DNA of 64,000 bases, taken from assembly GCF_027923405.1 (NCBI RefSeq), contig NZ_BQYI01000001.1, forward strand, positions 69,501-133,500. The letters are read 5' to 3'. Position numbers and translations under genes: made by a program. The notes beneath the pieces are model-generated. The model worked only from the letters and a program-made list of their open reading frames with translations. It did not search any database and was not told where the DNA came from. Below, in pieces: positions 62,145 through 64,000 of this stretch. The stretch comes from Paenibacillus sp. YYML68 (lineage in GTDB: Bacteria > Bacillota > Bacilli > Paenibacillales > NBRC-103111). Numbering within the stretch: the stretch's first letter is position 1; each line of letters starts with the position of its first letter.

Positions 62145-62158
62145 CCACATCCATGTGG
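62145..62158 (-). promoter_or_regulatory. CsrA-binding hairpin in the flagellin leader
   Basis: The minus strand reads CCACATGGATGTGG: a five-base stem presenting GGA in a UGGA loop. It contains ACAUGGAUGU, one base from the CsrA in vitro consensus ACARGGAUGU. The ribosome binding site AAGGAGG (62125-62131) lies about 14 bases downstream and gives a second GGA. This matches the two-site arrangement of the Bacillus hag leader. Confidence 0.75.
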
Positions 62159-62171
62159 TTGGTCTTAAGTT

Positions 62172-62197
62172 GTTGCGAGGTCGGCCGCCCTAGCAAC
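62172..62197 (-). other. Stem-loop in the flagellin 5' leader
   Basis: On the minus strand GTTGCTAGG pairs with CCTCGCAAC around GCGGCCGA, upstream of the CsrA hairpin. It may stabilise the mRNA or place the CsrA site; no T run follows. Confidence 0.4.
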
Positions 62198-62273
62198 AGC
62201 TTCTATAATATATATCGTATATTACGAGAGAAAACATAAGCTCTTTTTTTTGTTATTTTGAAGAAAAATTAAA

Positions 62274-62310
62274 CAAAAAAAGAGGTTCCCGCAACAGAGC
62301 AGGAACCTTT
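62274..62310 (-). terminator. Terminator of the fliW-csrA transcript
   Basis: On the minus strand AGGTTCC and GGGAACCT pair around an 11-base loop and run into seven T. It separates csrA from the flagellin gene. Confidence 0.88.
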
Positions 62311-62324
62311 CTTCGAGTATCGCA

Positions 62325-62558
62325 CTATTTCTTGTTTTTACTTAATTTCTCGCGAATTTGACTGAGCTTCAACGTATTCTTCGACGCTTCCTTATTCGAT
62401 TGCTGGATCGACAGGAATACTTCCTTCCGATACACCTCAATATCCTTCGGTGCGCTGATTCCAAGCTTTACTGTATCACCCTCAACGCCAAGAACCGTAA
62501 TCTCGATATTGCCCCCGACGATGATAACCTCACTCTTCTTACGAGACAGCACTAGCAT
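62325..62558 (-). CDS. csrA: Translational regulator CsrA
   Basis: A 77-residue RNA-binding dimer that blocks translation of flagellin mRNA. The protein opens with MLVLSRKKSEVIIVGGNIEITVLGVEGDTVKLGI in five beta strands and continues with APKDIEVYRKEVF; the C-terminal tail is charged. The start ATG lies inside the end of fliW, so the regulator and its antagonist are made together. A near-consensus target lies in the flagellin leader at 62145-62158. Confidence 0.96.
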   Translation of the reverse strand: MLVLSRKKSEVIIVGGNIEITVLGVEGDTVKLGISAPKDIEVYRKEVFLSIQQSNKEASKNTLKLSQIREKLSKNKK

Positions 62559-63013
62559 GAGGCATCACTCTTTTCTGTAGAGTCTGCTTCCATCTGAAGC
62601 TGTATAGCGTGCTTCGTCTTATAGGCGCTCTGGTGCAGGATCACCTGCTTGCCTCGCTTAAGGGCAGTGTTCACAATTACCGGAGCCAGCAAGTTCAGAC
62701 TAAACTCATCCTCATCGCTAATCGATACGATACTGAACACCATCACATCCGACTCACCTGAGATCCCAAGCTCCTTCTGCACAGTCTCAGACACTTCAAA
62801 ATCGTACTCCGAAAAGTAAACGAACGGGTCCGCAATAATAAACGAAATGTCCCCATCCTCCGTAGACTGCATAAACGAAAACGGTACACTCAGGTCTGGA
62901 GTCAGTAAAGCGAACTTCGTTAAATGCTCAAAGCCAGGCATTCCCGTCGGGAACTCAATCAGCTTATCCTCTTCAATCTCAATGTCACCGAAGCGCAAGG
63001 TCGTTAACTGCAT
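62552..63013 (-). CDS. fliW: Flagellar assembly factor FliW
   Basis: A 153-residue protein that binds CsrA and is displaced by flagellin, so that flagellin is translated only when the export machine draws it down. Family blocks EFPTGMPGFEHLTKFALL, SFIIADPFVYFSEYDFEV and SLNLLAPVIVNTALKRGKQVIL are present. It overlaps csrA by seven bases. GAGGGA precedes the ATG. The order DUF6470-fliW-csrA-hag matches Bacillus. Confidence 0.95.
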   Translation of the reverse strand: MQLTTLRFGDIEIEEDKLIEFPTGMPGFEHLTKFALLTPDLSVPFSFMQSTEDGDISFIIADPFVYFSEYDFEVSETVQKELGISGESDVMVFSIVSISDEDEFSLNLLAPVIVNTALKRGKQVILHQSAYKTKHAIQLQMEADSTEKSDASC

Positions 63014-63111
63014 CTCTTTCCCTCACTCCTTATATGGTCCTTATACAACAAAAAACGCCCCTGCCATGAGAACCCCATTGCACGAGCTATAACTATGCGA
63101 TAAAACTATAC

Positions 63112-63678
63112 CTACACCCTCACATCCACCTGCGGCGGAATAATCTCTATCGAGTTCCTCTGCTTCAAGTAAATCTCCAGCTTCCCCGGCGTGTAGCTGA
63201 TCTGCGGGGCATTCACCTGAACCTGCACTTGAACGTCGCCAGGCTCATACTTCACCTCAGGCTTCTTCGGGGTATATTGAATCTGATAATTATGCGTCCC
63301 GAAGGGACCCTCATAGTTGAATTTGAAATCCTCGAAGACGCTTGAGAACGCCAGCTCGGCAATCGCATTGCCACCCTGATGAATAGCAGCCATCTGATTG
63401 CCTGCCTCAACCCGCTTGCCGATGCCCTGAAGCGCCAGCTGCTTAGCTTCGCTCGCTACTCTCTCAGTAAATTGAAAGATGTCGCCCTTACCAAGCGCTT
63501 CCCACGCCTGGCTCTGGTCGATTGTCTGCTCACCCAGAGGACTCCTAATGTCCAGCTTCGCTGGCTTGGTGGTGAGGTTGACATCAGGCCTAGGCTGCCT
63601 GATGTCCCATTTCCCTAAGTCTCCGTCAATGTGAATTTGAGCATACGTCTGCCTAATTTGAATTTGCGGAATGTTCAT
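63112..63678 (-). CDS. DUF6470 (YviE-like) flagellar-locus protein
   Basis: A 188-residue protein in the place of Bacillus subtilis yviE, between flgL and fliW. It starts with IPQIQIRQTYAQIHIDGDLGKWDIRQPRPDVNL and has many short beta-like repeats rich in proline, glutamine and valine (QVQVQVNAPQISYTPGKLEIYL). The function of this family is unknown; it is co-transcribed with filament assembly genes. No signal peptide or membrane segment is visible. Confidence 0.85.
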   Translation of the reverse strand: MNIPQIQIRQTYAQIHIDGDLGKWDIRQPRPDVNLTTKPAKLDIRSPLGEQTIDQSQAWEALGKGDIFQFTERVASEAKQLALQGIGKRVEAGNQMAAIHQGGNAIAELAFSSVFEDFKFNYEGPFGTHNYQIQYTPKKPEVKYEPGDVQVQVQVNAPQISYTPGKLEIYLKQRNSIEIIPPQVDVRV

Positions 63679-63717
63679 GAGGGAACGGTCACCACCTTAA
63701 CTTAGGCTCAAGCCATT

Positions 63718-64000
63718 TTAACGTAGAAAATCGACAAGACTTGGCGATATAATCTTGGCCCCGACCGACAGCGAAGCCTGGTACACACTCTCGTACGTCT
63801 TGAGCGTCGTGATCAGCTCGGCAACATCCGCATATTCCGTCTGATTCTGCAGCTCCTTCAAGTTCAGATCAATATCCTTCAGTCGCTCCTCGGACAGCTG
63901 AATACGATTCAGCTTCGCCCCGAGATCCGCACGTACCTCAAGGAACGTGTTCATTCGCGAATCCAACTTACCGAGTAGCTCCGATACTTGACCCGTATCC
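63718..64000 (-). CDS. flgL: Flagellar hook-associated protein FlgL, C-terminal fragment
   Basis: The frame is open to the right edge of the window and ends at 63718, giving about 94 residues. The visible part is the helical C-terminal D1/D0 region shared with flagellin (SRMNTFLEVRADLGAKLNRIQLSEERL, then ADVAELITTLKTYESVYQASL and a hydrophobic end). Its place before DUF6470-fliW-csrA-hag matches flgL in Bacillales. A TTG at 63964-63966 is internal and not the start. Confidence 0.85.
   Translation of the reverse strand, partial: DTGQVSELLGKLDSRMNTFLEVRADLGAKLNRIQLSEERLKDIDLNLKELQNQTEYADVAELITTLKTYESVYQASLSVGAKIISPSLVDFLR

Noticed and set aside
62205..62245. Sigma-D promoter for the flagellin gene
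   Set aside because: Only a weak -10 (TACGATAT) is visible and no TAAA lies 14-16 bases upstream, so I did not list it as a supported promoter.
1..64000. CRISPR arrays, tRNA or rRNA genes, insertion sequences or prophage genes
   Set aside because: No regularly spaced repeats, cloverleaf-type genes, transposase or phage structural motifs were seen in any open frame.

Overview
The window is chromosomal DNA from a motile, low-GC-phylum (Bacillales) bacterium, most likely a member of the Paenibacillaceae. This is inferred from gene order rather than from a database search. The supporting signs are a Bacillus-type flgL / DUF6470 / fliW-csrA-hag order, hpf-secA-prfB with an RF2 programmed frameshift, an ftsEX / M23 peptidase / ctpB / minJ-like block beside uvrBA, strong AGGAGG-type ribosome binding sites, and moderately high GC with a markedly AT-rich stretch around 56-60 kb. 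No rRNA, tRNA, CRISPR array, insertion sequence or prophage was seen.

Layout. 1-7.7 kb: end of an MBOAT acyltransferase gene, a small hypothetical, a TIM-barrel sugar isomerase, a small membrane protein, a ferredoxin-type nitrite/sulfite reductase and a tandem pair of secreted beta-helix proteins. 7.8-20.6 kb: uvrB-uvrA, the flagellar stator pair motA-motB with a recognisable sigma-D promoter, and the division/cell-wall block ftsE-ftsX-M23-ctpB-minJ. 20.8-27.3 kb: a VanW/G5 protein and two back-to-back ABC transporter loci, one of them with three different membrane subunits. 27.5-36.3 kb: a complete arginine operon argC-J-B-D-F-G-H on the minus strand, with an ARG-box-like promoter and a 497-bp repeat-bearing spacer between argJ and argB. 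36.4-42.6 kb: a YitT-family protein, prfB, secA, hpf and a cold-shock gene. 42.6-42.8 kb: a dense cluster of DnaA-box-like 9-mers. 42.8-64 kb: a flagellar filament region, all on the minus strand.

The flagellar region is the most distinctive part. Between the flagellin gene and flaG-fliD-fliS-fliT lies a 14-gene flagellin-glycosylation block. It encodes the whole CMP-pseudaminic acid route (PseB, PseC, PseH, PseG, PseI, PseF) and a Maf-type flagellin glycosyltransferase. It also encodes a three-gene amidation module (WbpG/PseA-like amidotransferase with HisH- and HisF-like ammonia suppliers), a pseudaminic-acid-associated methylase, an extra sugar epimerase, a DUF2920-like protein lacking the expected nucleophilic serine, and an unrecognised 202-residue protein coupled to maf. 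Together these predict a flagellin carrying an acetamidino and possibly methylated pseudaminic-type sugar. Flagellin synthesis itself is probably controlled by the FliW-CsrA switch, since a near-consensus CsrA hairpin lies just upstream of the flagellin ribosome binding site.

All calls come from reading the sequence and known family signatures; no similarity search was run.
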